Source: Cryobacterium algoricola (GTDB lineage Bacteria > Actinomycetota > Actinomycetes > Actinomycetales > Microbacteriaceae). From it: DNA of 64,000 bases. Positions 35,725-43,758 of this stretch are shown piece by piece. Positions within the stretch are counted from its first letter, which is position 1. Every line of letters begins with the position of its first letter. A model generated the notes under the pieces. That model saw only the letters and a program-made list of their open reading frames with translations, ran no database searches and had not been told where the DNA came from. The stretch covers positions 891,834 to 955,833 of the forward strand of contig NZ_SOFG01000004.1 in NCBI RefSeq assembly GCF_004402485.1, read 5' to 3'. The translations under genes and the position numbers were made by a program.

Positions 35725-36381
35725 ATGGACCCTTCAGTAGTCGGCGTGCTTGCCGCAACGTTCGGCAGTACAGGCCTCGCGGGCGCCCTTGCGTATGGCG
35801 TGAACTTCTCCCGCGTGGTTCGCCTTCGGAAATCCGTAAGAGAGTCCCTCGAACTCGCGAGTTCCTTCGAAATCGGATCAGTGTCTCGGTCGGCGCTGAA
35901 TAACGCTGCCGAGCGTGACGCCGTGCGGCTTGCTTCCTTGTCGCTCGTCCAGCATCCGACGGGAATGCGCAGCGCCATTCTTATGGTTCTGGCGAGCGCT
36001 GGATTCGGTGCCGTCATGCTGGCGAGACTTCGTGACGAAGCCCAGTCCGCCCCGTTGTCGAAGGCTGTGGATTCCTTGGGGTGGCAGCTGACAGGTTTTG
36101 CCATCGGCTACGTCTTGTTCATGGTGCTTGCTCTCGACCTTATGGTGACCTCACGTCGCGATCGCGTAGTTAGATCGATATTGGTCAAGGGAAAGGTCGA
36201 ACTGCGCTGGAACGGCAATGTCGCCCTCGATCAGCGCCTTTTCGACGTTCGCTACTCCGCCGAAAGCGACGCAGAGAAGAAACGAATTGCCTGGGAAATC
36301 AAGAAATCGCGCGCTTCAAGACGTGCTGCTGCCAAACGACCAGTGCCCGCCCGGCAAGTTCCAGCTACCGAGCTGCAATAG
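35725..36381 (+). CDS. Membrane protein of unknown function in island
   Basis: 218 residues starting MDPSVVGVLAATFGSTGLAG. One hydrophobic helix at the N-terminus, a soluble helical segment (about 30-85), two further membrane helices (about 90-108 and 125-150), then a basic cytoplasmic tail rich in Lys/Arg/Ala (KKSRASRRAAAKRPVPAR). I do not recognise the family. A GTG 21 bases earlier (35704) is an alternative start. It is the only plus-strand gene of the island and runs to the right junction. Confidence 0.55.
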   Translation: MDPSVVGVLAATFGSTGLAGALAYGVNFSRVVRLRKSVRESLELASSFEIGSVSRSALNNAAERDAVRLASLSLVQHPTGMRSAILMVLASAGFGAVMLARLRDEAQSAPLSKAVDSLGWQLTGFAIGYVLFMVLALDLMVTSRRDRVVRSILVKGKVELRWNGNVALDQRLFDVRYSAESDAEKKRIAWEIKKSRASRRAAAKRPVPARQVPATELQ

Positions 36382-36432
36382 ACTCCTGCCGGACCAGAGA
36401 AGACCATCTGCCAGCAGGATTACTACGTATGT

Positions 36433-36695
36433 AGCGGGTTCTCGTAGCGCACGTCGATGACGCCCGTGCCGAGCTCGATCCGGCTCGTGCGCGCCGACAT
36501 CGCCGCGAGCAGCGGAAACGGCGAGGCGAATTGCCGCGCGAAGTGGTGCACGCGCACTTATGCCCCGTCGACACCGAGTTCCTCTGCGGCCACCGCGAGC
36601 TCCACCGTCTGGAGCAGGGCGTCGCGTGCGGTGCGGGCGAGGGAGCCCCGCACCGCGTGGTGGTGGCCGAACGAGAGGAATCCGACGCGCTTCAT
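36433..36695 (-). pseudogene. 5' remnant of LLM oxidoreductase gene
   Basis: Right copy of the repeat at 33029-33291 (27 differences in 263). It begins ATG AAG CGC like the intact gene and keeps the frame, but codon 46 is TAA (36558-36560) where the intact gene has TAC. Homology ends abruptly at codon 88, after CGAGAACCCGCT. Most other differences are silent, which suggests the copy was under selection for much of its history and decayed recently. This is probably the original chromosomal gene start, cut off by the island. Confidence 0.82.
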
Positions 36696-36771
36696 GCCGC
36701 GGTGCAGCGCGGATGGGGCGCCGAGTTTTCCCGGCGCCGCGCCGGCGACGCCGCTGCCCGGGCCGGGCGCG

Positions 36772-37197
36772 CTACCCGCGCTCGCTCCCGCTTCGTTTCT
36801 TCCCCCCGGGCACCCGACGCACGTTGAGCGTGTCGAGGCGGCGCTCCACCACGGTCCCCTCCTCGAGGATCGTCGCGAGAGTGATCAGCTCGTCGACGAC
36901 CTCCGGCACCGGGCGCGCCTGGCAGCAGACACACCAGCCGAGCGCGTCGAAGCAGGCCCGCAGGGCCTGCTCGCAGTCGCCCCTGGTCAGGCCGGCCACG
37001 TCGGACACCCGCGCCGTCGTCGTGGATTGGAGCGAATTCATGCCACTGAACGAGCGTCCGCAACCGCAGTCCCCGTAGGGCGCCCACCGGCTGTACGGGC
37101 ACGGCTCGAGCATCCACACGAGTTCACCCTCGGTGCACCCGTTCGAGTCTCTGCTGCGGCTTCCTTGCGTCGAGCCGGTGGCCACCAGTACCTTCAT
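36772..37197 (-). CDS. Conserved actinobacterial protein with Cys-rich core (DUF7715-like)
   Basis: 141-residue cytoplasmic protein. It starts MKVLVATGSTQGSRSRDSNG, followed by EGELVWMLEPCPYSRWAPYGDCGCGRSFSGMNS and TTTARVSDVAGLTRGDCEQALRACF, a pattern I associate with an uncharacterised actinobacterial family. The Cys-x-Cys-x-x-Ser-Phe-x-Gly core (CGCGRSFSG) and later CVCC suggest a metal site. The C-terminal 20 residues are basic. Monocistronic, next to the LLM remnant; host-like GC, so outside the island. Confidence 0.65.
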   Translation of the reverse strand: MKVLVATGSTQGSRSRDSNGCTEGELVWMLEPCPYSRWAPYGDCGCGRSFSGMNSLQSTTTARVSDVAGLTRGDCEQALRACFDALGWCVCCQARPVPEVVDELITLATILEEGTVVERRLDTLNVRRVPGGKKRSGSERG

Positions 37198-37298
37198 TCC
37201 GTCCTCCTCGGTCTCGGCACGAGCCTCAGGGAGTGGATGGAACGACGCTAACAGCGGCCACCGACATCCGCAGCGGTGGAGCGGTGGTTACGACCCGA

Positions 37299-38255
37299 TC
37301 AGTAGTAGCCGAAGGACTCGGAGTGCGCCCAGGCCGAGCAGGGCGTGCCGTAGGCCGACTTGATGTAGCCGAGGCCCCAGCTGATCTGGGTCGCTGCATT
37401 CGTCGCCCAGTCCGAACCCGCAGACGCCATCTTGCTGCCGGGCATTGCCTGAGGGATACCGGTGGCCCCACTGGAGCTGTTGTACGCCGCGTAGTTCCAG
37501 CCGGATTCCCTCTGCCACAACTGGCTGAGGCAGCTGAACTCCCCGCTGCCCCAGCCGTACCGGGAGGAAGCCATCGCACTCGCTGTCGCGCGCGCGCCGG
37601 CCGGGCTGTTGTCCCCCGACGACGCCGCTTGCGGTGCGGCAGCGGCCGCCGCAGCTGCAGCAGCCGCCTTCGCTGCTTTGGCCGCCTGGGCAGCCTGGGC
37701 TTCGACTGCGGCCCGCGCGGCGGCGGCTGCCGCCTCAGCGGCGGCCTTCTCGGCAGCGATACGGTCGACTTCCGCGACGGCGGCCTGCACGGTGCTCGTC
37801 TCCGTCTTGGTCCGGGCGGTCAGCGACTCGACCTGATCGATGGGCAGAACCTGGAAACTCGCGAGCGAACTCGCCGCCGCGGTCAGAGTGGAAGCATCCA
37901 CTTTGTTCGCGGCTGCGGCGATGACCTGGTTGGCGTCGGCCAACGCGGCGGATGCCGCATCCTCGGCGTGTGACTTCGCGATGGAGGTGTAGACGGTGAG
38001 CTGGTCGTGCTGCCGGCCCGTCGCCGCTGCGACGTCGACGGTGGCCGCGATCCGGCTCTCGGAGCGCGTGGCCGCCTCGGCGGCCGCACTGACGGCGAAG
38101 CCGCTTCCGTCCACGATCACGGCGATCGCGAGACCGGCCGTGAGGAGGGTGAACCGTGGGGAGCGATGCCCCCGGGTGCGCGTCCTGCGGGAAGCCCGGG
38201 TGTCGACCGGAGCCGAAGCTGCTGGCGAATCTGGTGCTGATGGAGATGAGTTCAT
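37299..38255 (-). CDS. Secreted wall protein with C-terminal aggregation-promoting-factor/SLT-like domain (copy A)
   Basis: 318-residue exported protein. A long basic N-terminus (RASRRTRTRGHRSPRF) precedes a signal or membrane segment (TLLTAGLAIAVIVDGSGFAVSAAAEA). Next comes a helical region of about 120 residues with the shared motif VLPIDQVESLT, an Ala-rich linker, and a C-terminal lysozyme-like domain (SQLWQRESGWNYAAYN, SGATGIPQAMPGSKMA, QISWGLGYIKSAYGTPCSAW) with the catalytic-type Glu in RESGW. Such proteins cut or remodel peptidoglycan. Paralogue of the next gene (38595-39407). ATG at 38255 follows AGGAAAC; the leader contains a structured element. Confidence 0.82.
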   Translation of the reverse strand: MNSSPSAPDSPAASAPVDTRASRRTRTRGHRSPRFTLLTAGLAIAVIVDGSGFAVSAAAEAATRSESRIAATVDVAAATGRQHDQLTVYTSIAKSHAEDAASAALADANQVIAAAANKVDASTLTAAASSLASFQVLPIDQVESLTARTKTETSTVQAAVAEVDRIAAEKAAAEAAAAAARAAVEAQAAQAAKAAKAAAAAAAAAAAPQAASSGDNSPAGARATASAMASSRYGWGSGEFSCLSQLWQRESGWNYAAYNSSSGATGIPQAMPGSKMASAGSDWATNAATQISWGLGYIKSAYGTPCSAWAHSESFGYY

Positions 38256-38305
38256 GTTTCCTGCAATCGGGAACCGGCGCGAAAAACGGTCCGGTCCGCT
38301 GAGTG

Positions 38306-38396
38306 TCAGGCCCACGCTCTCGGTGACGGCGTGGGCGAATTGGCCATAGTGCAGACGCTTTCTGGCAAAGTCCCGACCAAAACCTCCGGAAGTCAT
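38306..38396 (-). promoter_or_regulatory. Conserved 91-nt structured leader, copy A
   Basis: Lies 51 bases before the copy A start. It aligns without gaps to 39471-39561 (60 of 91 identical by hand). Conserved blocks are GACTTyCGGAGG, CACTATGGCCrATTCGCC, and GAGnGCGyGGGCCTGA. It contains the stem GCCCACGC / GCGTGGGC. The corresponding stem in copy B keeps pairing through an A-U to G-C double change. It does not match the c-di-AMP (ydaO) consensus as I know it. Confidence 0.6.
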
Positions 38397-38428
38397 CCAC
38401 GCCGGCAGCCGGCGACTGGGTCCTCCGG

Positions 38429-38461
38429 AGTGGCGGGCCGGACGAGGTCCGGTCCGCCACT
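38429..38461. other. Strong hairpin in long leader of copy A gene
   Basis: AGTGGCGGGCCGGAC and GTCCGGTCCGCCACT pair over 15 positions (one G-U) around GAG. Two more hairpins flank it: CGCCGG/CCGGCG at 38400-38414 and CCTGAG/CTCAGG with a five-base loop at 38485-38501. Together they make a highly structured region between the two wall-protein genes, acting as terminator of one, leader of the other, or both. Confidence 0.55.
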
Positions 38462-38547
38462 GTCAGGGAGCGGAAGTGTCCGTTCCTGAGTTTTTCTCAG
38501 GGAATTGCTTCCCGTTTACGGCCGGCCGCCGTCTGACCGACGGACCA

Positions 38548-38586
38548 CAGCGACGGAACGCAGCGAAGGAACGCAGCGACGGATCA
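38548..38586. repeat. Three 13-bp tandem repeats
   Basis: CAGCGACGGAACG, CAGCGAAGGAACG and CAGCGACGGATCA follow one another just past the stop of the copy B wall-protein gene. Simple duplication; no role evident. Confidence 0.75.
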
Positions 38587-38594
38587 GTGCGCGA

Positions 38595-39407
38595 TCAGTA
38601 GTAGCCGAAGGACTCGGAGTGCGCCCAGGCCGCGCACGGCGTCCCATAGGAGCCGGCGATGTAGCCGAGGCCCCAGGCGACCTGCGTTGCGGCGTTCGTG
38701 GCCCAATCGGAGCCGGCCGAGGCCATCTTGCTCCCGGGAAGCGCCTGCGGGATACCGGTGGCCCCACTCGGGTTGTAGGCCGTGTACGACCAGCCGGACT
38801 CTCTCTGCCAGAGCTGCACGAGGCAGCTGAACTGGCCGTCGCCCCAGCCGTACTTCGAGGAGGCGAGGCTCTGGGCCACCGCTTTCGCCCCGGCCGGCGT
38901 GTTCGATGCGGCGAGGGCCTGCAGCCGCTGCGCCTCCGCCGCGGCGGCTGCGGCGGCCGCCTTCTCTGCTGCGATGCGGTCTGCTTCCGCTGCCGCGGCT
39001 TCGACGGTTGTGGAGATGGCGGCCGCGCGCTGGGTCAGCGACTCGACCTGGTCGATGGGCAGCACCTGGTAGCTCGCGAGCGAGCTCGCGACGTCGCTCA
39101 GGGTGGTCGCGTCGACCTTGTTCTGTGCGCTGGCGAGCACCGCGTTGGCCCGGTCGAGGGCGGCCGCGGCGGCGTCCTTCGCGTGCACGGTGGCGATCGA
39201 GTCGTACACCGCCAGTTGGTCGCGCTGGCGTCCGGTGCTGTCGGAGAGGGCGGTGGTGGCGGCCGCGCGGTCCTGGGCGGCGTTCGCGGTTTGAAGGGCG
39301 AAGGAACCGCCGGTGACGACGGCGACGGCGACCGCGGAAGCCAGGGAAATGGCGATGATCCGGCGAGAATGCGGGGAACGGCGGAGAGGTGCTGAATGCG
39401 ATGTCAT
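38595..39407 (-). CDS. Secreted wall protein with C-terminal aggregation-promoting-factor/SLT-like domain (copy B)
   Basis: 270-residue paralogue of 37299-38255. A basic N-terminus (RRSPHSRR) and a signal segment (IIAISLASAVAVAVVTGGSFA) are followed by a helical region with VLPIDQVESLTQRA, a shorter Ala-rich linker, and the same C-terminal lysozyme-like domain (VQLWQRESGWSYTAYNPSGATGIPQ then GSYGTPCAAWAHSESFGYY). The two C-terminal domains are nearly identical, so a recent duplication or gene conversion is likely. ATG at 39407 with GGGA upstream. The 5' leader carries the same structured element as copy A. Confidence 0.84.
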   Translation of the reverse strand: MTSHSAPLRRSPHSRRIIAISLASAVAVAVVTGGSFALQTANAAQDRAAATTALSDSTGRQRDQLAVYDSIATVHAKDAAAAALDRANAVLASAQNKVDATTLSDVASSLASYQVLPIDQVESLTQRAAAISTTVEAAAAEADRIAAEKAAAAAAAAEAQRLQALAASNTPAGAKAVAQSLASSKYGWGDGQFSCLVQLWQRESGWSYTAYNPSGATGIPQALPGSKMASAGSDWATNAATQVAWGLGYIAGSYGTPCAAWAHSESFGYY

Positions 39408-39470
39408 ATGGTCCCGGTGTCGCAAGCGCGGGCGCACGAACAGGGTTTCGTGGGCCAGCACTCACTGGTC

Positions 39471-39561
39471 TCAGGCCCGCGCGCTCGGATGCTGCGCAGG
39501 CGAATCGGCCATAGTGGCCGGGATTCCTGCACAAACCATCCCTTTTCCCTCCGAAAGTCAT
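39471..39561 (-). promoter_or_regulatory. Conserved 91-nt structured leader, copy B
   Basis: Partner of the element at 38306-38396, located 63 bases before the copy B start. The 3' stem is GCCTGCGC / GCGCGGGC, pairing preserved relative to copy A. Upstream half contains GGGAT...ATCCC. Downstream, CACGAA/TTCGTG forms an extra hairpin close to the ribosome-binding site. Confidence 0.6.
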
Positions 39562-39697
39562 GGGAATCGCGCTGCGTTCCGCACCCGTGCCCCGCCCTCC
39601 TCCGCGACGAGCCTGTCTAAACTCGAAGAATCGACAGGTTCATTTCGGTCGATATCCGCGGACGTTCCCACGAAACTGAAGATCACGGGGTTTCATC

Positions 39698-40297
39698 ATG
39701 ACCGCGCACGACATCGTCCTGGTCCGGCACGGGCAGACCGAATGGAGCATCTCCGGTCGGCACACCGGGCGCACCGATATCCCCCTCACCGACCTCGGCC
39801 GGCAGCAGGCGGATGCGCTCGGCGAGATGCTCGACGGCGAGGCATTCCCGACGGTGCTGTCCAGCCCCCTGCAGCGGGCCTGGGAGACCATGGAACGCGC
39901 GGGATATGCCGCGCAGGGCATCGCTTCCCAGGACATTCTCGAATGGGACTATGGCGTGTTCGAAGGGCGAACGACCGAGGACATCCGGCGGGAGATCCCA
40001 GACTGGTCAGTGTGGACGCATCCGATGACCGGTGGGGAGTCCGCCGATGCGGTCGGCGCGCGTGCCGACCTCGCCATCGAGCAGTGCCTGGCCGCTCCGG
40101 GCCCTGTCGCCGTGTTCGCGCACGGGCACTTCCTGCGCATCATGACGGCCCGCTGGATGGGCCTGCCCGCCTCAGCGGGAAAGCACTTCAGCCTCGGGAC
40201 TGCGACGGTGTCCACCCTCGGCTGGGAACGCGACAACCGCGTACTGCAGATGTGGAACGACGCCTGCCACCTGAACTCGATGGACCCGGTTCTCTGA
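39698..40297 (+). CDS. Histidine-phosphatase-family protein
   Basis: 199-residue phosphoglycerate-mutase-like phosphatase. The catalytic motif is LVRHGQTEWS (His11), with the second His in VFAHGHFLRIMTARW and the usual arginine in SSPLQRAWETM. DYGVFEGRTTEDIR is typical of the phosphatase branch rather than glycolytic mutase. Cytoplasmic. The start ATG at 39698 follows a weak GGGG. It is convergent with the hexuronate operon and separated from it by a hairpin. Substrate unknown. Confidence 0.9.
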   Translation: MTAHDIVLVRHGQTEWSISGRHTGRTDIPLTDLGRQQADALGEMLDGEAFPTVLSSPLQRAWETMERAGYAAQGIASQDILEWDYGVFEGRTTEDIRREIPDWSVWTHPMTGGESADAVGARADLAIEQCLAAPGPVAVFAHGHFLRIMTARWMGLPASAGKHFSLGTATVSTLGWERDNRVLQMWNDACHLNSMDPVL

Positions 40298-40332
40298 GCA
40301 GGCGTCATCCCGGCACGCTTTAAAGCGCAAAC

Positions 40333-40369
40333 GCGGCGCCCAGGGGCCGAAGCACGTCCTGGACGCCGC
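40333..40369. terminator. Bidirectional hairpin between histidine phosphatase and eda
   Basis: GCGGCGCCCAGG and CCTGGACGCCGC pair over 11 of 12 positions around a 13-base loop, placed between two convergent stops. On the minus strand it is followed by GTTTGCGCTTTAAA. Confidence 0.65.
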
Positions 40370-40399
40370 AGTCTTTGTGCGACTCGGTCTTGCTGAGTC

Positions 40400-41059
40400 T
40401 TACTTCCGGCCTGCACCCGTCAGAGCGGATGCTGCGCTGGCGGCGATGATGCCGCGCACGAGCTCGAGCTGGGCGTCGTCCCCGAAGGAGGAACTCAGGC
40501 CGACGACACTGACTCCGGAGGAGAGGAAGTCGGGCGCGTTGAGCGCGGTGACTCCGCCGGTGGCGATGAAGTTCATGTCGGGGTACGGGCCCTTCATGGA
40601 CTTCGCCCAGTTCGGGCCGAGGATCGAGGCCGGGAAGACCTTGACCCAGCGGAGGCCGAGCGCACGAGCCTGGAGGATCTCGGTCGCGGTGGCCACCCCC
40701 GGAAGGTGCGGGATGCCGCGGCGAACGCTCTCCGCGACGATCTCCGGGCTGAAGCCCGGGGACACGGTGAAGGCAACGCCGACCTTTTCGGCAGCGTCGA
40801 GCTGCTCGAGGTTGGTGACGGTGCCGGCGCCGACGACGAGGCCGCGCTCGGCAGCCGCTTCTGCGACGGCCTTCAGGACGGGAACCGCGTCGGCGGTCTG
40901 GATCGGAATCTCGACATGCTGGACGCCGGCATCCCAGGCGCGCTCGGAGAGGCGCACGGATTCGGTCAGCGAGAGGCCACGCAGAACGGCGAGGACGGGG
41001 ACCCGGAAGAAGTCTCCGGGGAACCACTCAGCGGTGGGAAGGGCGGTTGTGCTGGTCAT
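40400..41059 (-). CDS. eda: 2-keto-3-deoxy-6-phosphogluconate aldolase
   Basis: 219-residue class-I aldolase that splits KDPG into pyruvate and glyceraldehyde 3-phosphate, the last step of hexuronate breakdown. Seen: VPVLAVLRGLSL, AGVQHVEIPIQT (catalytic Glu region), VGAGTVTN, and the Schiff-base lysine in RWVKVFPASILGP. IATGGVTALN is the phosphate site. Full length. Its start overlaps the KdgK stop by four bases (ATGA). It is the last gene of the operon. Confidence 0.92.
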   Translation of the reverse strand: MTSTTALPTAEWFPGDFFRVPVLAVLRGLSLTESVRLSERAWDAGVQHVEIPIQTADAVPVLKAVAEAAAERGLVVGAGTVTNLEQLDAAEKVGVAFTVSPGFSPEIVAESVRRGIPHLPGVATATEILQARALGLRWVKVFPASILGPNWAKSMKGPYPDMNFIATGGVTALNAPDFLSSGVSVVGLSSSFGDDAQLELVRGIIAASAASALTGAGRK

Positions 41060-42153
41060 GCGGACAGTCTCCTAAGATCGGTTCGATCGGATTGTGAGTC
41101 GTGGGCGTCGGAGTCGATCCCGACAGTGGTCCGGGGTTCGGCGCCGGCTTCCGGCGTTGCGGCGAACAGTCCGTGACCGGGCCGGAAGTCCTCCCGGCTG
41201 CCGAGCGCCCAGGCTGCGAGCGCGTGGCCGTGAGTCAGCCGGACTTCGGAGGACTCCCCGTTCAGGAGTGCGGACAGGTACCCGGCAGCGAAGGCGTCGC
41301 CTGCCCCGACCGGCTCGACGACCTCGACCTTGCGGGCGGGAACGACCGTCGTGCGGCGGGTGCCATCGGGGAGGAGGGCGTACTCCGTCGCGTCGACGGC
41401 CCCGTCCTTGACGATGAGGTACGGCACGTCGGGCAGCAGGGCCCGCACGTCTCCGGACGTGACGCAGCCCCAGATGGTGGCGGCTTCGTCGAGCCCGACG
41501 AGGACGACCGTCGCCTTGGCGGCGAGCTCCCGCAGCCGGGGTCCTGCAACGCTCACGGGCCAGAGCTTGGACCGGTAGTTGACGTCGAACGACACCGAGG
41601 TGCCCCACTCGGCCGCGTGGTCGAGCACGTGTTCCACCAGGGCGGAGCAACTCGGCGACAGCGCGGGCGTGATGCCGCTCGTGTGGATCAGGTGGGCGGA
41701 CTGGAGGGGCCAGCCCGCGACATCCGCCACGCCCAGTTGGGAGGCGGCGGAGCCCGCACGATAGTAGAAGACGTGCGCGCCGGAGCCGGTGTCCGGCTCC
41801 TTGAGGTACAGTCCGGTCGGGCTGGCCGTGGTGCGGTTCACCCAGCGGGTGTCCACTCCCCCGCAGTCGAGCGTCGAAATGACCTTGGTGCCGATCGGGT
41901 CCTGGCCGACATTGCCGGCCCAGGCCACGTGGTGGCCGAGCTCGGCGAGGTGCGCCGCCACGTTGGACTCCGCACCGCCGACGCCGAGGTGGAAGCCCTC
42001 TGCGATGTCGAGCGAGGTCGTCGAGGTCGGGGTGAACATGCCCATGGTCTCGCCGAAGCAGACCACCTGCGGGTCACCCTGCGCGACGCCGGAGCCGACC
42101 GGGTTGCCCGGCTCGTCCTGCAGCGCCTGGGCGCCCGCCTGCTCGTCCGTCAT
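41056..42153 (-). CDS. kdgK: 2-keto-3-deoxygluconate kinase (PfkB family)
   Basis: 365-residue ribokinase-family sugar kinase, inferred to phosphorylate 2-keto-3-deoxygluconate at O6. PfkB signature 1 lies in GVGGAESNVAAHLAELGHHVAWAGNVGQDPIG. Signature 2, with the catalytic Asp, is VVEPVGAGDAFAAGYLSALL. The N-terminal 30 residues are an extension. ATG at 42153 is chosen since it overlaps the UxaA stop by one base (TGATG); an upstream in-frame start would lie within uxaA. The position between uxaA and eda supports the assignment. Confidence 0.9.
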   Translation of the reverse strand: MTDEQAGAQALQDEPGNPVGSGVAQGDPQVVCFGETMGMFTPTSTTSLDIAEGFHLGVGGAESNVAAHLAELGHHVAWAGNVGQDPIGTKVISTLDCGGVDTRWVNRTTASPTGLYLKEPDTGSGAHVFYYRAGSAASQLGVADVAGWPLQSAHLIHTSGITPALSPSCSALVEHVLDHAAEWGTSVSFDVNYRSKLWPVSVAGPRLRELAAKATVVLVGLDEAATIWGCVTSGDVRALLPDVPYLIVKDGAVDATEYALLPDGTRRTTVVPARKVEVVEPVGAGDAFAAGYLSALLNGESSEVRLTHGHALAAWALGSREDFRPGHGLFAATPEAGAEPRTTVGIDSDAHDSQSDRTDLRRLSA

Positions 42154-43697
42154 CAGGTCACGGCCCCGATGTGCCACGGCACGAACTCTTCCTGGCCGAC
42201 ATTGAACTCTTCGCTCGTGGTCTGCTTGCCGGAGGCGACGGCGATGATCATGTCGAGGATCTCGGCGCCGACCTCTTCGACGCGGGCGGTGCCGTCGGCG
42301 ATCCGTCCGGCGTTGATGTCGACGTCGTCACCCTGGCGCACGAACAGCGCGGTGTTGGTGCCGACCTTGATGCTCGGGGTCGGCTTGCAGCCGAAGACCG
42401 AGCCGCGGCCGGTCGTGAAGACGACGACCGTCGCGCCACCGGCGACGAGGCCGGTGACGGACACCGGGTCGTAGCCGGGGGTGTCCATGAATCCGAGGCC
42501 ACGCACGCTCATCGGTTCGGCGTATTCGTAGACCGCTGCGAGGTCGGCGCGGCCGGCCTTCGCGACGGCGCCGAGCGACTTCTCCAGGATGGTGGTGATG
42601 CCGCCGGCCTTGTTGCCGGGTGAGGGGTTGTTGTCCATCGTGCCGCCCCCGGTGACGATGTACTTCTCCCACCAGTTGATCCGGTCGATCAGCTTGAGGC
42701 CGACCTCGCGGGAGGTGGCGCGGGCGGTGAGCAGGTGCTCTGCGCCGTAGATCTCCGGCGTCTCGGCGAGCACGGATGTCGCGCCGTTGGCCACGAGGAC
42801 ATCGGACGCCCAGCCGAGGGCCGGGTTCGCGGTGATGCCCGAGTAGCCGTCGGAGCCGCCGCAGTTGAGACCGAGGACGAGTTCCGAGATGTCGATGGGC
42901 TCGCGGCGGCGTTCGTCGAGCTTTTCCGCCATCTCGAGGATCGCCTCGACGCCGGCCGCGACGGTGGCGCGCATGCCGCCCGTCTCCTGGATGGAGAGGG
43001 TCGTGAGGAGGGTGTCTGCCGGGAGCTCGCCCTGGCCGAGAATGACGTCGGCCGGCGTCATTTCGCAGCCGAGGCTGAGGACGAGCACGCCGGCGATGTT
43101 CGGGTGGGCCGCGTAGCCGTTGAGGGTGCGGACGAGCATCTGCGCGCCCTCGCTCTCGAGGACCAGGCCGCAGCCGCTCTGGTGGGTCAGGGCGATGACG
43201 CCGTCGACGTGCGGGAAGCGGTCGAGCAGGTCGCCGCGGAAGCGGTCCGCGATCAGCTTGGCGGTCGTGCCGGAGCAGTTGACCGTCGTGAGGATCGCGA
43301 TGTAGTTGCGGGTGCCGGCGCGCCCGGATGCCCGACGGTAGCCGTCGAAGGTGCGACGTACCGTCGGTGCGGGCAGCTCGGTGTGCACGGTACCGAACTC
43401 GTGCACGCGGGCACCGAGGTCCATCCCGAGGTTCTGGCTGTGCACGTGTTCGCCACGCACGATCGGCGCCGTCGCGGTGCCGATCGACTGGCCGTACTTG
43501 TGAACCTTGTCCCCGACCGCAACCGATCCGAGTGCGATCTTGTGGCCGCTGGGCACGGCCCCGACCACATTCAGAACGCTGTCCCCCAGGGTGATGGCTT
43601 CTCCGGGAACGAGGTCCCTGAGGGCGACAGCGACGTCGTCGCCCTCCGCCATGACGAGCACGGATGTGCCTGTCGCAATGCTGTTGATGTGGCTCAT
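42153..43697 (-). CDS. uxaA: Altronate dehydratase
   Basis: 514-residue UxaA/GarD-family dehydratase turning D-altronate into 2-keto-3-deoxygluconate. The N-terminal SAF-type domain (residues 1-95, VAVALRDLVPGEAITLGDS) precedes the catalytic part with GYRRASGRAGTRNYIAILTTVNCSG, ALTHQSGCGLVLES, LVLSLGCEM, LVLGLNCGGSDGYSGITANPALG and NPSPGNKAGGITTILEKSLGAVAKAG. Cysteines at these sites bind the metal. It lies between transporter and kinase genes. UxaA rather than galactarate dehydratase is chosen because of the uxaC and uxaB neighbours. Confidence 0.92.
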   Translation of the reverse strand: MSHINSIATGTSVLVMAEGDDVAVALRDLVPGEAITLGDSVLNVVGAVPSGHKIALGSVAVGDKVHKYGQSIGTATAPIVRGEHVHSQNLGMDLGARVHEFGTVHTELPAPTVRRTFDGYRRASGRAGTRNYIAILTTVNCSGTTAKLIADRFRGDLLDRFPHVDGVIALTHQSGCGLVLESEGAQMLVRTLNGYAAHPNIAGVLVLSLGCEMTPADVILGQGELPADTLLTTLSIQETGGMRATVAAGVEAILEMAEKLDERRREPIDISELVLGLNCGGSDGYSGITANPALGWASDVLVANGATSVLAETPEIYGAEHLLTARATSREVGLKLIDRINWWEKYIVTGGGTMDNNPSPGNKAGGITTILEKSLGAVAKAGRADLAAVYEYAEPMSVRGLGFMDTPGYDPVSVTGLVAGGATVVVFTTGRGSVFGCKPTPSIKVGTNTALFVRQGDDVDINAGRIADGTARVEEVGAEILDMIIAVASGKQTTSEEFNVGQEEFVPWHIGAVT

Positions 43698-43758
43698 GAG
43701 ATCTTTCTCTCTGGGGTGCTGATGAAAGCGGTCGGGGTGGTTCGCTGCCGACGGGTGA

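Larger units (their letters stand above)
33292..36432. mobile_element. Putative integrated low-GC island, about 3.1 kb
   Basis: Segment bounded by two direct copies of the LLM gene 5' part. Sampled lines run near 53-58 % G+C against roughly 70 % outside. Genes are small and unfamiliar (HIRAN protein, small membrane proteins), there are compact phage-like hairpins, and I found none of the GGATGCC/GGCATCC heptamers so common elsewhere. It carries two perfect DnaA boxes. No integrase, transposase or relicase is visible, so it would be a satellite element or a deletion remnant. Limits are set by the repeats and are approximate. Confidence 0.6.

Noticed and set aside
38306..38396. c-di-AMP (ydaO/yuaA) riboswitch in the wall-protein leaders
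   Set aside because: The gene context suits it, but the conserved GCCGAA and GGGGUGAAUC-type blocks of that riboswitch are not visible in the leader; reported as an unassigned element instead.
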